Source: Nitrosovibrio sp. Nv6 (GTDB lineage Bacteria > Pseudomonadota > Gammaproteobacteria > Burkholderiales > Nitrosomonadaceae). Taken from it: DNA of 64,000 nt. Under the pieces are notes generated by a model. The model was given only the letters and a program-made list of their open reading frames with translations. It had not been told where the DNA came from and did no database searches. How positions within the stretch are numbered: the first letter of the stretch is position 1; the number at the start of each line of letters is the position of its first letter. The position numbers and the translations under genes were made by a program. The stretch covers positions 806,001 to 870,000 of the forward strand of contig NZ_FODX01000001.1 of NCBI RefSeq assembly GCF_900110495.1. The letters are read 5' to 3'. Shown here piece after piece: positions 30,540 through 42,400 of the stretch.

Positions 30540-31448
30540 ATGTCGAAAACGAAACTTGCCTACATCTGCTCATTCCGGAACGCCGCGGCCGACAAGGCCG
30601 GGCAGTACGTCGAGTACAAGGGAGAGCGGCGGTACATGAAGTCTCCGCTCGAGTACCTGGTCGAGGCTTTGAACGGGACGAAACTGGGTGCGGCCTATTC
30701 CCTGGAAGCGGTGATTTTCGACGACGACGAGGGATCGGCGCGGGATCGTGAGAAGGTCAAGGAGTACGGATTCTCTTGCCGGCCGGGCGGGCTGTGGTTC
30801 TATCCCCCGGATCTCGAGGTACAGGGCCGGCGCCTGAACGATCTTCTCCGCGGGGTTCCTTCCGTCTATCGCAGGCTTTCCCTCGATGCTGCCGATCGGC
30901 CGGCAGGCAAGAGCGCCTTCGAGGCGCGCCTCCATGACAAGCTGCTGGCCGTGGGGGCGGAGCTCGTCGTAGTGGATGGGTTGCTCATCATCCTGGATGA
31001 GTTGGTGCGGCCGGGTACTCCATTCCATCGCAAGATGGTCAACATCCATCCGGGCATCACCCGCCTGGACTCGCCCCATGAGCGCCGCGGGGCGTATGCG
31101 ACGCTGGACGCGCTGTATGGGGCAAGGGGCCTCAAGGTGGTGAATTGGGCGACGATGGAAACCGCGCCCGTGCCCGTGGCGGACATGACAGGCGCATCGT
31201 TCCATTACATGGACAACGGCGTTGACTCCGGCGAGGTGATCGTCGACGTTCTCAACACGAAGATCGGCCCGCAGGACACCATCCTGGAACTGCGTTGGAA
31301 CAACTTCAACAACAGCTTGTTTCCGGCGTTGTATCAGGGACTGGCCCAGATGGCGGGTATGTGTGAGGGAAGCTGGCCAATTCGAAGCATCGAGGGTGAG
31401 AACTGCGATGAATGGAGTGCCATGGATTCAGTTTTCTGCGCCAGATAA
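30540..31448 (+). CDS. pvdF: N5-hydroxyornithine formyltransferase, PvdF-like
   Basis: 302 residues from the ATG at 30540 (ribosome site weak; an upstream in-frame start overlaps the promoter box). The fold is that of formyl-THF-dependent formyltransferases: catalytic Asn168 and His170 in VNIHPGITRLDSP and Asp229 in GVDSGEVIVD. The insertion HERRGAYATLDALYG and overall length resemble PvdF, which formylates N5-hydroxyornithine in pyoverdine synthesis. With the PvdA-like enzyme 0.9 kb downstream this would make N5-formyl-N5-hydroxyornithine, an iron-binding hydroxamate residue. Confidence 0.85.
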   Translation: MSKTKLAYICSFRNAAADKAGQYVEYKGERRYMKSPLEYLVEALNGTKLGAAYSLEAVIFDDDEGSARDREKVKEYGFSCRPGGLWFYPPDLEVQGRRLNDLLRGVPSVYRRLSLDAADRPAGKSAFEARLHDKLLAVGAELVVVDGLLIILDELVRPGTPFHRKMVNIHPGITRLDSPHERRGAYATLDALYGARGLKVVNWATMETAPVPVADMTGASFHYMDNGVDSGEVIVDVLNTKIGPQDTILELRWNNFNNSLFPALYQGLAQMAGMCEGSWPIRSIEGENCDEWSAMDSVFCAR

Positions 31449-32205
31449 AGAGTGCCCCGGCGATGGTGGAGAGCTTGAGCTGCCCGCAAAGTTCGCGATA
31501 CGTACATGTGCCAGGTTCATGTCGCCACTCCCATGAACGTACCGTAGAGTGATAACGGGTGCCGCAGCAGCGGTGAAAGCCAGCTGCGGAAGGTCATGCA
31601 ATTCGTGGCTGCTTGCCGGCCGCTGCTTTCGATAAAGCTGAATACGTTGGCCGTGAGCTTTGCAGGACGAAGCACTCCTCGCGCAATTATTCCCTAGGCC
31701 GCTACCCGGTGGCGCCGTGCAAACGCTATCTGCTACTTTCGGTAGCCAACGCCGGACCTCGGTATTTGGCTCCCTTCAAACCGCTCGAAACAGTTCACAC
31801 GCCAGGAATGGAAGGAATGTGTGAGCGCGCTTGAATACTGCATACAGAGTTTTTTTACCGCCTGGAAACCGAAAATAATTGAGCGGCATTGAAAGCAAAC
31901 CCAACCATAATTGTAAAAAATAATGTTTCTCATTCGTCTTTAAGCAGAATGACCACCATAACGGATCGAACTGGCGGTTCGCAATTGGCGCCTATTCGCA
32001 CTGGAAACACAACCCTTGGCTGGGAACTGATAGATGGGACATTTACATAAGCAGGGCCTGAATTTGCAGCGCGGTGCTACGCCTTTTACAAGTGGCCCTG
32101 ACCAGATCACTCATGGATCGATCTGTGCTGGCGACAGACTGCTGTTGCGATCCAGGGACGGAGCGGAAATTTCCACGTGATGGCTTCCTCAGCAGGTAGA
32201 TCAAC
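31449..32205. other. Gene-free stretch with a Fur-box-like site
   Basis: About 750 nt between the formyltransferase and pvdA-like genes. A hairpin CCGCAGC/GCTGCGG sits at 31562-31589 (no T-run). At 31919-31934 the sequence AATAATGTTTCTCATT resembles a Fur box (AATGAGAAACATT on the other strand is a near palindrome), and TAAAA-N15-CGTC at 31915-31938 overlaps it, one nt short of the sigma box spacing. No coding frame is convincing; the rest may be decayed sequence. Confidence 0.4.
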
Positions 32206-32230
32206 TAAAACTCGAGCAAACGAACCACGC
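32206..32230 (+). promoter_or_regulatory. Weak ECF sigma promoter candidate for the pvdA-like gene
   Basis: TAAAA (32206-32210), 17 nt, CGCT (32228-32231). It differs from the two good boxes by one nt in spacing and by CGC for CGT, but has the same variation as the box before mbtH. It lies about 100 nt before the pvdA-like start. Confidence 0.4.
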
Positions 32231-32330
32231 TGGGGATGCTGTTGCGGGAGCGCTTCTTCGGAGAACGTCTGTGGGTGCCGCGGGACGCTGTCGCAACAAT
32301 CTATTCCACATCTTTATCCTGAGGACAGCT

Positions 32331-33638
32331 ATGCAAATACATGACCTGATCGGTATCGGCTTTGGCCCCTCGAACATTGCGCTTGCAATTACTCTGGAGG
32401 AAAAGAAACAGGAAGGATACGAAATAGACGCATTCTTTATCGAGAAGCAGCCAAATTTCGCCTGGCATGCAAACATGATGCTGGATAACACGCATATGCA
32501 GATATCCTTTTTGAAGGACCTGGCTACCCTGCGCAATCCATCCAGCCATTTCACGTTCATCAATTATCTGCACCAGAAGCAGAGGCTCCAGGACTTCATC
32601 AACCTCAAGACATTTTTCCCCAGCCGCCACGAGTTCAACGACTACCTTGCCTGGGCTGCATCCCACTTCGACGATCGCTGCGCTTATGGTGAAGAAGTAC
32701 TGGAAGTGCTGCCGGAAAAACGGAATGACGAAGTAACGCTCCTGCGGGTGCGTTCGCGCGACCCGCAGGGGGCCATCCGGGAGCGATTCGCACGCAACCT
32801 GATCGTCAGCGTGGGGGGAGTACCCCGTATTCCCGAGTGCTTCCATCATTTGAGAGATGATAAACGCATTTTTCATTCGAACAGCTATCTTCGTGAGATC
32901 GCCCGGCATGGGAACGCCAAAAAGATAGCAGTTGTCGGTGCGGGGCAAAGCGCCGCCGAAATCTTCATGGACCTGCATAACCGCCCGGGCGCACCCCACG
33001 TCGACCTGATCATGCGTGCATGTGCGATCAAACCCTCTGATGACAGCCCGTTCGTCAACGAAATTTTCAATGCCGATTTCACCGACTTTGTTTTCAGCCG
33101 CTCCGAGCCGGACCGTATCGCTTTGCTGGAGGAAGTCTGGCACACCAACTACGCGGCGCCCGATCTGGTCCTGATCGAACAAATCTTCAATGCTTTCTAC
33201 CAGCAAAGGGTAACGGGCGATTTACGCTACCGATTGCTCAGGCGCCATGAAGTGGGTTCCGTCCGCACTTTACCTGAAGGAGGAATCGAGTTGCTCCTTC
33301 GCGACCTCAACACGGACCGCGAGTACAACGCCTTGTACGACGTGGTGGTGCTTGCGACCGGCTACCGACGAGATTATCACAAGTCATTGCTGCGGCCGCT
33401 TTCACCCTACATGGGCAGCTTCACTGTTGACCGCCACTACCGTTTGAAGAGCACGCCCAATTTCCATCCGGCTATTTTTCTTCAAGGAGCATGCGAAGAA
33501 ACTCATGGTTTAAGCGATACGCTGCTTTCGGTGACTGCAGTGAGAACGGATGAGATAGGCCATGCCCTGTTTGACACCATCGAGCAGAAGGATGTAAACC
33601 AGGCAGGAAGCCAGATACGCGCAGTGGCAAACCAATGA
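32331..33638 (+). CDS. pvdA: L-ornithine N5-monooxygenase, PvdA-like
   Basis: 435 residues from the ATG at 32331 with ribosome site GAGGA. The FAD motif GIGFGPSNIAL (8-18), the NADPH motif VVGAGQSAAE (about 200-209) and the late ATGYRRD motif (about 342) are those of class B N-hydroxylating monooxygenases. The region HANMMLDNTHMQISFLKDLATLRNPSSHFTF is typical of ornithine and lysine hydroxylases of the PvdA/SidA group. Known role: hydroxylates the side-chain amine of ornithine, first step to hydroxamate ligands. The downstream receptor gene follows closely. Confidence 0.93.
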   Translation: MQIHDLIGIGFGPSNIALAITLEEKKQEGYEIDAFFIEKQPNFAWHANMMLDNTHMQISFLKDLATLRNPSSHFTFINYLHQKQRLQDFINLKTFFPSRHEFNDYLAWAASHFDDRCAYGEEVLEVLPEKRNDEVTLLRVRSRDPQGAIRERFARNLIVSVGGVPRIPECFHHLRDDKRIFHSNSYLREIARHGNAKKIAVVGAGQSAAEIFMDLHNRPGAPHVDLIMRACAIKPSDDSPFVNEIFNADFTDFVFSRSEPDRIALLEEVWHTNYAAPDLVLIEQIFNAFYQQRVTGDLRYRLLRRHEVGSVRTLPEGGIELLLRDLNTDREYNALYDVVVLATGYRRDYHKSLLRPLSPYMGSFTVDRHYRLKSTPNFHPAIFLQGACEETHGLSDTLLSVTAVRTDEIGHALFDTIEQKDVNQAGSQIRAVANQ

Positions 33639-33751
33639 GTATAAAAACAGAAACGAAAACAGAAACGAAAATCGCTCTCAATCGCATTAAAGCGGTTAAA
33701 ATAGCGAATGCAGATACTTTACTTTTTTTAACTTCCAGCATACAAAAAAAA

Positions 33752-36127
33752 ATGAAAGCCTATACAAAAACTATTAAAGGGCACCGTCCACTTACCCACC
33801 GCATCCAACATACCAAACTCGTAACCGCGCTACAGTACGCCCTCCTCAGCTTGTCGATAACAGGATATGCTCATGCGCAACAGGCTTCTCCAGAACCGGC
33901 CAAGGCTGGGCAGCCTGAAAGGAAAAGTCTTCCGGAGGAAGGTAGCACCGGGCAATCCGCTGCAGAACCGCCATCCGAATCGAAAGAAAAAACTTCAGAA
34001 GGGAAGGCCGCACCGGCTGCAAAAGATACTCAAAGGCCGGCTGAACCGGGCAAGCAGGGGGAAACCGTTTTGCCCACAATGGTTATCAAGGATACAGGAC
34101 TTGACAAAATCGAGTATGGTACGAAAGATACCATGACGGCGACAAAGACGAAGACCCCGATTATCGAAATACCTCAGTCGATGTCCGTCATTACCCGCGA
34201 TGAGTTGACCATGCGCGGGGTGCAACTCAATTTCACCGAAGCACTGCGTTACATACCGGGCGTAACGGCAGACCAGTTCGGGTTTGACGGGCGGGGTTTC
34301 GAGTATGTAAGCATGCGAGGCTTCAACTCCCTGAGCACCGCCAACTTCCGGGATAATTTAAGCCAGCAGGGAAGAGGGCTTTATTTCGCCGACTTCATCA
34401 CCGATCCCTATTCTCTCGAGCGGGTGGATGTATTGCGCGGCCCCACTTCAGTCACGTTTGGCAGGGGGGACGCGGGCGGTATCATAAATCGGGTTACGAA
34501 GCTGCCCACCGCCGCTCCTATCCGCGAGATCGAACTTCAGTACGGCAATTTTGACCGCAAGCGAATCGCCGCGGATTTTGGCCTGGCAAATGAAGATGGA
34601 ACATTGATGTTCCGGCTTGTGACCTCCGCGCTCGACACGGGTACCCAGCTACGCTTTGCCAATACAGGAGGAGACCGTGCCCAGATCAGGCGCTTTTACA
34701 TCTCGCCGTCGCTGACCTGGCGTCCCACCGACAGGACATCCGTCACTCTTTTTGGTGATATCCTGAATAATCGCAGCGAAGCGTCTGCCTTTTACCAAGC
34801 TGCGCCAGATGGCCGCCCGACCAGAACAGTTCTGGGGGTGCCCAACTATACGCAGTTTTCGACCGACCAGGCCTCCTTCAGCTATAAACTTGAGCACCAT
34901 TTCAATGAAACCTTCACGGCGCGGCAAAACTTCCGTTTCATGCGGCTCGATGGCAGGTACAGAGACATTAATCCAACGGGACTTGCCGCAGATGGAACCT
35001 TGGGTCGCAGTGCATTCGGTACCCGGGAACGAGTGGATCAAACGGTGCTCGATACGCACGTGGAAGCTCGTGCTAACACAGGTCCTTTCAGGCATACGGC
35101 TTTGGTTGGAATCGACTGGAACCGCGTCGAATCCACCCTCAAATATTTTAACGCCAGTGCTCCAACACCCTCCATTAATGTTTTCAACCCCAACTATAAC
35201 CTGCCAATACCCACGCCGGATTCCCTGTTCATCGACGGCGTCCAGAAGATAGACCAGGTTGGCTTTTACGTACAGGATCAAATCAAGTTTGATCAGCGCT
35301 GGGTTTTAACTCTAAGCGGCCGCCACGACAAGGTGTCGAGCGTTACTGACGTTAATATTTTCAACCCGCAGCATACCGCGAGCAAAGATTCAGCGTACAC
35401 CGGCAGGGCCGGCCTGACCTACCTTTTCTCCAACGGCGTCGCGCCTTATTTCAGTTATTCGCAATCTTTTCTGCCTCAATATGGGCTTGATTTTTTTAAT
35501 AACAGTCCCTTCGAACCTACGCGCGCTTCCCAGTATGAAGTGGGCATCAAGTATCAGCCTCCCGGCACCAGGAATTTGTTCACGGCAGCGTTGTTCGACT
35601 TGACCAAAACCAACGTTCTGACTCCTGATCCTCGCACACCGCTTGGCTTGTCGGTAGCAGGTGCGGTTCGCTCCCGGGGCGCGGAACTGGAAGCAAGGAC
35701 AGAGGTTTTTCGAGGCCTGAATGCGATCGGCGCTTTCAGCTATGTCGACGTCAAGGTAACCGAAAGTAGCCTTGGTTTTGAAGGTAACATGCCAGTCCGC
35801 GTTCCCAATCTGACAACCTCGGGCTGGCTCGATTATAACCTCGGCACGTTGAATGTCGACGCGTTGAGAGGATTCTTCATTGGGGGCGGCGTACGCTATG
35901 TGGGCAGAGTGTTTAATGATGAGGCAAACACGAGCGTCACCCCGTCGTTCACCCTGTTCGATGCGGTTCTTCGATATGATCACGGCCCCTGGCAGTTTCT
36001 CATCAATGCCAACAACATATTCGATAAAGAATACTACACTGGAAACAACGTTACCCCAGGCTCGGGCGGAAGCTTTTACCTGGGGTCGCGGCGTACTGTT
36101 GTAGGGACATTGAAACTGAGGTTTTGA
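33752..36127 (+). CDS. TonB-dependent ferric siderophore receptor
   Basis: 791 residues from the ATG at 33752, chosen because it gives a signal peptide (cleavage at AHA-QQ, about residue 43). The frame also opens at 33635, overlapping the pvdA stop by 4 nt, but the extra 39 residues (repeated KTET) look untranslated. After the signal comes a 60-residue Pro/Glu/Lys-rich linker, then the plug domain (IPQSMSVITRDELTMRG, RGFNSLS, DVLRGPTSVTFG) and a 22-strand barrel ending in LKLRF. The type is that of FhuE/FpvA-like hydroxamate receptors, but the N-terminal STN signalling domain is absent. It should import the ferric form of the siderophore made here. Confidence 0.93.
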   Translation: MKAYTKTIKGHRPLTHRIQHTKLVTALQYALLSLSITGYAHAQQASPEPAKAGQPERKSLPEEGSTGQSAAEPPSESKEKTSEGKAAPAAKDTQRPAEPGKQGETVLPTMVIKDTGLDKIEYGTKDTMTATKTKTPIIEIPQSMSVITRDELTMRGVQLNFTEALRYIPGVTADQFGFDGRGFEYVSMRGFNSLSTANFRDNLSQQGRGLYFADFITDPYSLERVDVLRGPTSVTFGRGDAGGIINRVTKLPTAAPIREIELQYGNFDRKRIAADFGLANEDGTLMFRLVTSALDTGTQLRFANTGGDRAQIRRFYISPSLTWRPTDRTSVTLFGDILNNRSEASAFYQAAPDGRPTRTVLGVPNYTQFSTDQASFSYKLEHHFNETFTARQNFRFMRLDGRYRDINPTGLAADGTLGRSAFGTRERVDQTVLDTHVEARANTGPFRHTALVGIDWNRVESTLKYFNASAPTPSINVFNPNYNLPIPTPDSLFIDGVQKIDQVGFYVQDQIKFDQRWVLTLSGRHDKVSSVTDVNIFNPQHTASKDSAYTGRAGLTYLFSNGVAPYFSYSQSFLPQYGLDFFNNSPFEPTRASQYEVGIKYQPPGTRNLFTAALFDLTKTNVLTPDPRTPLGLSVAGAVRSRGAELEARTEVFRGLNAIGAFSYVDVKVTESSLGFEGNMPVRVPNLTTSGWLDYNLGTLNVDALRGFFIGGGVRYVGRVFNDEANTSVTPSFTLFDAVLRYDHGPWQFLINANNIFDKEYYTGNNVTPGSGGSFYLGSRRTVVGTLKLRF

Positions 36128-36469
36128 TATACCCGGCCGTGCTTTACTATAGCGGGGAGAACGCCTGGCAGGACTTGACCCCGATCTTGCCGCGTTGCTG
36201 GATCGGGTGGAAGTGGGCGTTAGCAATGCCAGCACTCGACAGTTCTGGAGTAGAGATCGTGAGCGTCAACGCGATCAGCATCCCTTGTTGCGGTACTGAA
36301 GGAAGCGGAAGCCGGAGTGCTGATCACGCAGCCATCCCACCGTCTTACAGACGTCTATTTCTGAAATTGATTGTTTAAAGCTGACTACATAAAAACTTGC
36401 TATTGAGTTGGCCGTAACTGAACCGTTCGCCTAATTCCATGGCATCTTCTGGCCACCGGTTGCGCTGAA
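36128..36469. other. Gene-free stretch between converging receptor and NRPS genes
   Basis: 342 nt. Two inverted repeats are visible: CCCGATC/GATCGGG at 36180-36207 and GATCAGCA/TGCTGATC at 36273-36325. Neither is followed by a T-run, but one may still end transcription of the receptor or NRPS operon. No coding frame is seen. Confidence 0.45.
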
Positions 36470-39400
36470 TTAGAGGGCCATTTCCCTCTCCATTGGTGTG
36501 TGCAGCAAATCTTCTAATGCAGACTCAACCCCTACCAGCAAGGCGTTATGACGCACGATGGCGAAATGATCAGCATCCACTTCGATCGATTGCAATTTAT
36601 CCTGGTCTATTTGCAAGGCAAGTGCCAGCCGATCCGACAATGTACGTTCCGCCACCCACCAGCAAACAGGTTGCACTTGTAGAGGATTCAGGACTGCCGC
36701 TTGCCAAGCCAAGGCTTTCAATCGACGCGTTACAATAAAAATTTGCGCCAACTGCTCTGCTCCCATATCAGCGTAGCCAGGAGTCCGCGCACCGCTTGTC
36801 TGCTCGCGCTTACGCATCTGCTCGGCTGAAATCAAATGCTCCAGCAGGCTAATAATTGTCTTCTCTGATTCTACGCCCCACGATCCAGCTTTCATGACAT
36901 CTCCCGGCTTGCTGCCCGGAATGACTACCGAAAGAAACTCCAGAAAATCCGCTTGCCAATCATCGTTGCCTCGCTCCGCATTACCAGGAATAAAAGAATC
37001 AACCAGGCCGAGGAATGAGACCGGTTGCGCATCCGCCTCAAGGAAAGCCGCTATCATGGCTGCAAGGGTGCCGCCGAGGGACCAGCCTAGCAGGTGGTAT
37101 GGACCTTCAGGCTGGATGCGTCGAATCATTTGACAATAATCGGCCGCCATTTGATCGAGAGAAATGTCACGGTGCGCGGGATCAGTAAGCATACGGGAGG
37201 GTAGCCCATACACATCCCACTTTCCCTGCAAATGTCGTGCTAATGGCTGGTAGTCAAATACTGTGCCTGATCCTCCATGGATGCAGAATAACGATCTGGT
37301 TTTTGTTTTCTTATGAGGAAGGTTCAATGTCAAGGGCATGTATGGCCCGTTTTGATTTTGCGGTTCCAACTGGAGCAATGTGGCAATGGTAGGCCGCTCC
37401 ATCAGATCACGAATTTTGAAGTTGAATTTGATGCTTCCCAGACTGCTCATCCGCGACATTACTTTCAGGCACAATAACGAATCTCCTCCCAGAGCGAAAA
37501 AATTGTCCGTTTCCCCTACTCGCTCTATGCCTAGAACTTCCTGCCAGATTTCAGCCAACAACCTGCCTTCCTCAGTGGATGGAGGTACATACGTTCCCAT
37601 CCCGGTATTATCGGAGTCAGGCAAGGCCTTGCGGTCCACCTTGCCGCTCGGGTTGAGCGGCAGACGCTCCAGCACCACAATCGCGGAAGGTAGCATGTAG
37701 TCAGGCAAAGCCTTGGCCAGGGCTTCGCGCAGTCGCGCAACCTCCACTTCTGCACCTGTGTGAAAGGAAACATAGGCAATGAGCCTTGCTCCGCCTGTTG
37801 CACCTTGCCCTTCCCGCGCAACCACCACCGCTTCCCTGACTTCAGGCTGAGCCAGCAATTGCGTTTCAATCTCGCCCAGCTCGATCCGGAATCCCCGTAT
37901 CTTGACCTGGTGATCCAGCCGTCCCAGGTATTCGATCTGTCCATCCGCGCGCCACCGTGCCAAATCTCCTGTGCGGTAGAGACGTCCTCCTCTCTCATCG
38001 AAGGGATCAGCAATGAAACGTTCCGCTGTCAGCCCGCCGCGGTTGAGATAGCCGCGTGCCAACCCAGCGCCGCCAAGATACAGCTCTCCAGCCACCCCCT
38101 GAGGAACCGGACTGAGGTTCGCGTCAAGGATGTACGCTGTCCTGTCGCCGACAGGACAGCCGATCGGCAGGTAGGCGCACTCGAAGCGCGTTCCAGGATA
38201 AGCTTTCGAAATGAGCGGTGTGATAACGGCTTCCGTCGGCCCATACCCGTTGATGATACGGGGAGGTCGCAGCGTCTCCTGGATGAATTCGAAGCTCGCT
38301 CGGCTCGTCGCTTCCCCACCTACGATATAGAAACGGATCGGCAGATTTCGACCCGCACTACCCATCAGTTCGGCAAGCTGATGCAGATAGCTCGGCATGA
38401 AACAGGCGATGGTGATGCCATGCCTTGCGATTTCGGCAGCCGTCCGATCCACCGGCCAAAGCTCGTTATCGCGCGGCATCAGGCCCGAGCCGAAAGCCAG
38501 GGGGACCAATGAGCGCTCGTGCGCGCCGTCGAAATTGATCGAGGCAAATTGCAGCTCCCGGTCAGCCGGGCCCATGCCATAAGTTTCGCCTATCGCCTGC
38601 ACATGCATTGCGAGAGGGCCATGCGCCACGCCCACGCCTTTTGGTTTTCCGGTGGAGCCGGAGGTATAGATGACATAGGCGAGGTTTTCACCATGCAGGC
38701 AGACTTGAGGGTTCCCTTCAGGCTCATCCTCGAGATCGAGCACATCCAGTTCCAGCACCTGGCACCTGGACGAATGCGGAATGCGGGATTGAATATGGCT
38801 TTGCGTCAAGAGCAGTTCAATGGCGCTGTCCGCTACCATGTGGGCTAGCCGCTCCTGCGGATACTCGGGATCCAGCGGCACGTACGCCCCGCCTGATTTC
38901 AGGACGGCAAGCAGCCCAACCACCATGTCGATGGAGCGCTCCACCGCAATGCCAACCCTGGTCTCGGGCTCAACCCCTAATCCAATCAGCCGGTGCGCCA
39001 GCCGGTTTGCCCGCCGGTTCAACTCCGCATAGCTCAGTTCGGTATCCCCAAAGATCAGCGCAACCCCTTCCGGACGCGCTTCTACCTGACGCTCGATCAG
39101 CCTGTGTACAGGCTCTGTATTGCCGTAGCGCTTTTCATTGATGCCCCACGCCTTAAGCTGCGCTCGCTCGCCTTCACTCAGTATGTCAATGTCGCCAAGA
39201 CGCTTCGCCGAGCCAGTCAAATCATCCGCAACCTCCCCCAGCAACTTGATAACATGCGTAGCGATAGAACTTACCAAATCCGCGGAAAAATGGTTGCTAG
39301 CGTAGATATATTCGAGGTATAGAGTATCGCTTTGCATCACCGATACTGTTATCGGATAATTTGTCGCCTCCCTGCTTCTGACTTCCGAGAAGGCAAGCCC

Positions 39401-42400
39401 CCCGCGGGCGGATTGCTGCAAGGCCTCGTCTATTGGATAGTTCTCGAACACCAGAATGGTGTCGAATAATCCCTGACCGCTTTGCCCCAGCCAGCGTTGG
39501 ATTTCATACAAGGGCGTATGCTCGTGTTCTCGGGAGGCGAGATTCTGCGCTTGCAGATCGCGCAACCAACCACCTATCTCTTGCTCCGGCTTAAGCATAA
39601 CGACCACTGGCAGCGTATTGATGAATAGCCCCAGCGTGCGCTCCGCTCCCGCCAAATCTGCAGGTCTACCAGCCACGGTGGCGCCAAAGACAACAATTTG
39701 CTTCCCGGTATACCGATTAAGCAAAATTGCCCAGACTGCTTGTATCAGGGTGTTGAGCGTAACGCGCTCGCGCCTTGCGAACCGAATTAACCTCTCGGTA
39801 AGAGCCGGCTCCAGTTCACTGATATGCTTCCCATGGCTCGAATCATCGGAAAGCACAGGTACCAGGCCGGCCAATCGGGTCGCATCGACGCCATCCAGCC
39901 GCTCCCTCCAGTATGCTTCCGACGCCTTCGTATCGCGGCCCAGGAACCATTCGATAAAACTCCTGTAGCGGAGCCGGCTTCCGGATTCCTGTGCCTGCAG
40001 GGCGTTGCCTCCATGTTGCCGGACGACTTCCCCCATCAGTTGTGCGATGCTCCACCCATCAAGCAGCAGGTGATGGACTGTCCAGATGAGGTGATATCTA
40101 TCCTCCGCCAACCGCACTAGCGTGAGGCGCATAAGCGGCGGCTTCGCAAGATCAAAACCTGAAGCGTGCTCCGATTGCGCCAGTTCATCAAGCTCACGCT
40201 CCTGATCCTCACGTACGTATTCAGCCTGATCGGACCAGTCATATACTCTAAACGGCAACCCGACGGACTTGGCAACCCATTGCAAGGGCTTGCCATCCTG
40301 AACGACAAAACCTGTACGCAATACTTCATGACGCTCCAGTGCCCTCTGCCATGCCGATTTGAACCGTGCTACGTCCAAACCCTCGATGTCAGCTCTCAAC
40401 TGGTTAAGATAAACGCGGCTGTTCATATCCAGTACGGCGTGGAACAGCATCCCCGTTTGCATCGGAGAAAGCGGATAAAGGTCTTCAAGTTGCGCTGGGG
40501 GTATCGGCAAACCGTCCAGCTCCTGCTGGGTTATACCCGCCAGGGGGAAATCCGATGGGGTAACATTGTGGATACCGCTGGTGCAATGGGCAATCAGCGT
40601 TTCAAGCTCGGTGCGATAGACGTTGATAAGCGCTTCGATAGTTCGCTTGTGGTAGCGCCTCTCGCTATAGCTTACCGTGAGCCATAGCTCACCCTCGTAC
40701 ACATGCCCGTTTATGGAAATATCGTGACTGAGGGGCGCATTTTCATTGGTCAAATCCCCTGCCGGCTCGGTCGCCAGCGTCCACAGGCCGCTTTCGTCGA
40801 AACTTGCATCGAGCTGCCCCAGGTAGTTGAACACGATTTCAGGTTTGGACAGCGATGCCATAGCTTCACGCTGTTCGGGTGTTCCATGGTATTTGAATAG
40901 CCCGTAGCCCAGTCCTTTATTCGGAATTCTCCGCAGGTTTTCCTTGATGCACTTGATTCTCTTATCCAGATCGCCGGCTGGATCGAGCATCACCGGATAA
41001 AGGCTGGTAAACCAGCCGACCGTTTGCGAAAGGTCGATATCGTATAAATCTTCCCGTCCATGGCCTTCCAGGTCGATCAGAATTCTCTTGTGGCCACTCC
41101 ACCGGCAGAGGGCGCTTCCCAACGCGGTGAGCAACAGGTCGTTCACCTGGGTACGATACGCTGCGGGCGCCTGCTTAAGCAAGGCCCGGGTCTGCGCGCG
41201 GCCTAGCTTGAGTATCGCACTGGACTGATGGCGAGCGATGCTGGCGCCATAAGGATTGTCGCAAGGCAGCGAGGCAGGCACCCCCGCCAGCCCCCGCCAG
41301 TAAACCAGCTCTTCTGCATGTTCGTACGCGTAAGCCTGCAATCGCTGTGTCCAGTCCTCATAGCTGCCGGTTTTTCCCATTAGAGTAATCGGATTACTGT
41401 CGTGGGCCTGCCGGTAAACACTCTGCAAATCTTCAAGCAGGACGCGCCAGGAAACGCCGTCGATCACCAAGTGATGGATGACCAACAGCAAGCGTTGACT
41501 ACCATCCGCGATATGGACAAGCAAGGCACGCAGCAGCGGGCCTTCTGCGAGATTCAGGCTCCGCTGGGCCTCGTTGTATAACGCCTCCAGATCCGTTTCA
41601 GTCACGGCCTTCCGGACCCACAGCAAATCACCTGGGACCGATTTCCCACAAAACTGCTGCCAGTCGCCACTCGCATTTTTCACATAGCGAAAGCGGAGCG
41701 CCTCATGATGATGTACGACGGCTTCCAATGCTTGTGCAAGATGGACAGGGTCTAAAGGCTCTCGGCTTTTCAGCAGTGCGCCCTGGTTCCAGTGATTTCG
41801 TGCTGGAATTTTCTGTTCGAAGAATTCGGCCTGAATCGGGAGCAGCGGTATGGAGCCATCCCCGGTTTCTTTATTCGTGCCTGCATTTATTCCTTCCTTC
41901 CGTCGCACAACCGAGGCTACATTTGGATTTGCGGTTGCAGTTGCCGATGATGCCTTGAGCGATGTCGCGGCGCTCGCGAGTTCCGCGACGGTCTGCCGTT
42001 CGAACAATTGGCGGGGTGTGATCTTCCAGCCGGCCCGTCGCACTTTGGTGACAATCTGAAGGCTGAGAATGGAATCCCCCCCCAGCTCAAAGAAATTGTC
42101 GTGCCGTCCCACCTGTCCCACTCCCAGCACCTGCCCCCAGATGCCAGCCAGCACTTCCTCCACTTCCCCTTGCGGCGCCTCATAATTATCCGTATTGACG
42201 AATTCCGGCTCAGGCAAGGCCTTGCGGTCCACCTTGCCGCTCGGGTTGAGCGGCAGACGCTCCAGCACCACAATCGCGGAAGGTAGCATGTAGTCAGGCA
42301 AAGCCTTGGCCAGGGCTTCGCGCAGTCGCGCAACCTCCACTTCTGCACCTGTGTGAAAGGAAACATAGGCAATGAGCCTTGCTCCGCCTGTTGCACCTTG

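Noticed and set aside
31613..31834. 73-codon plus frame in the pvdF-pvdA gap
   Set aside because: No likeness to any family and no start signal; the region looks non-coding or decayed.
33635..33751. N-terminal extension of the receptor starting at the ATGA overlap with pvdA
   Set aside because: The extra 39 residues (KTETKTETK...) would bury the signal peptide; start at 33752 fits better, though the upstream start cannot be excluded.
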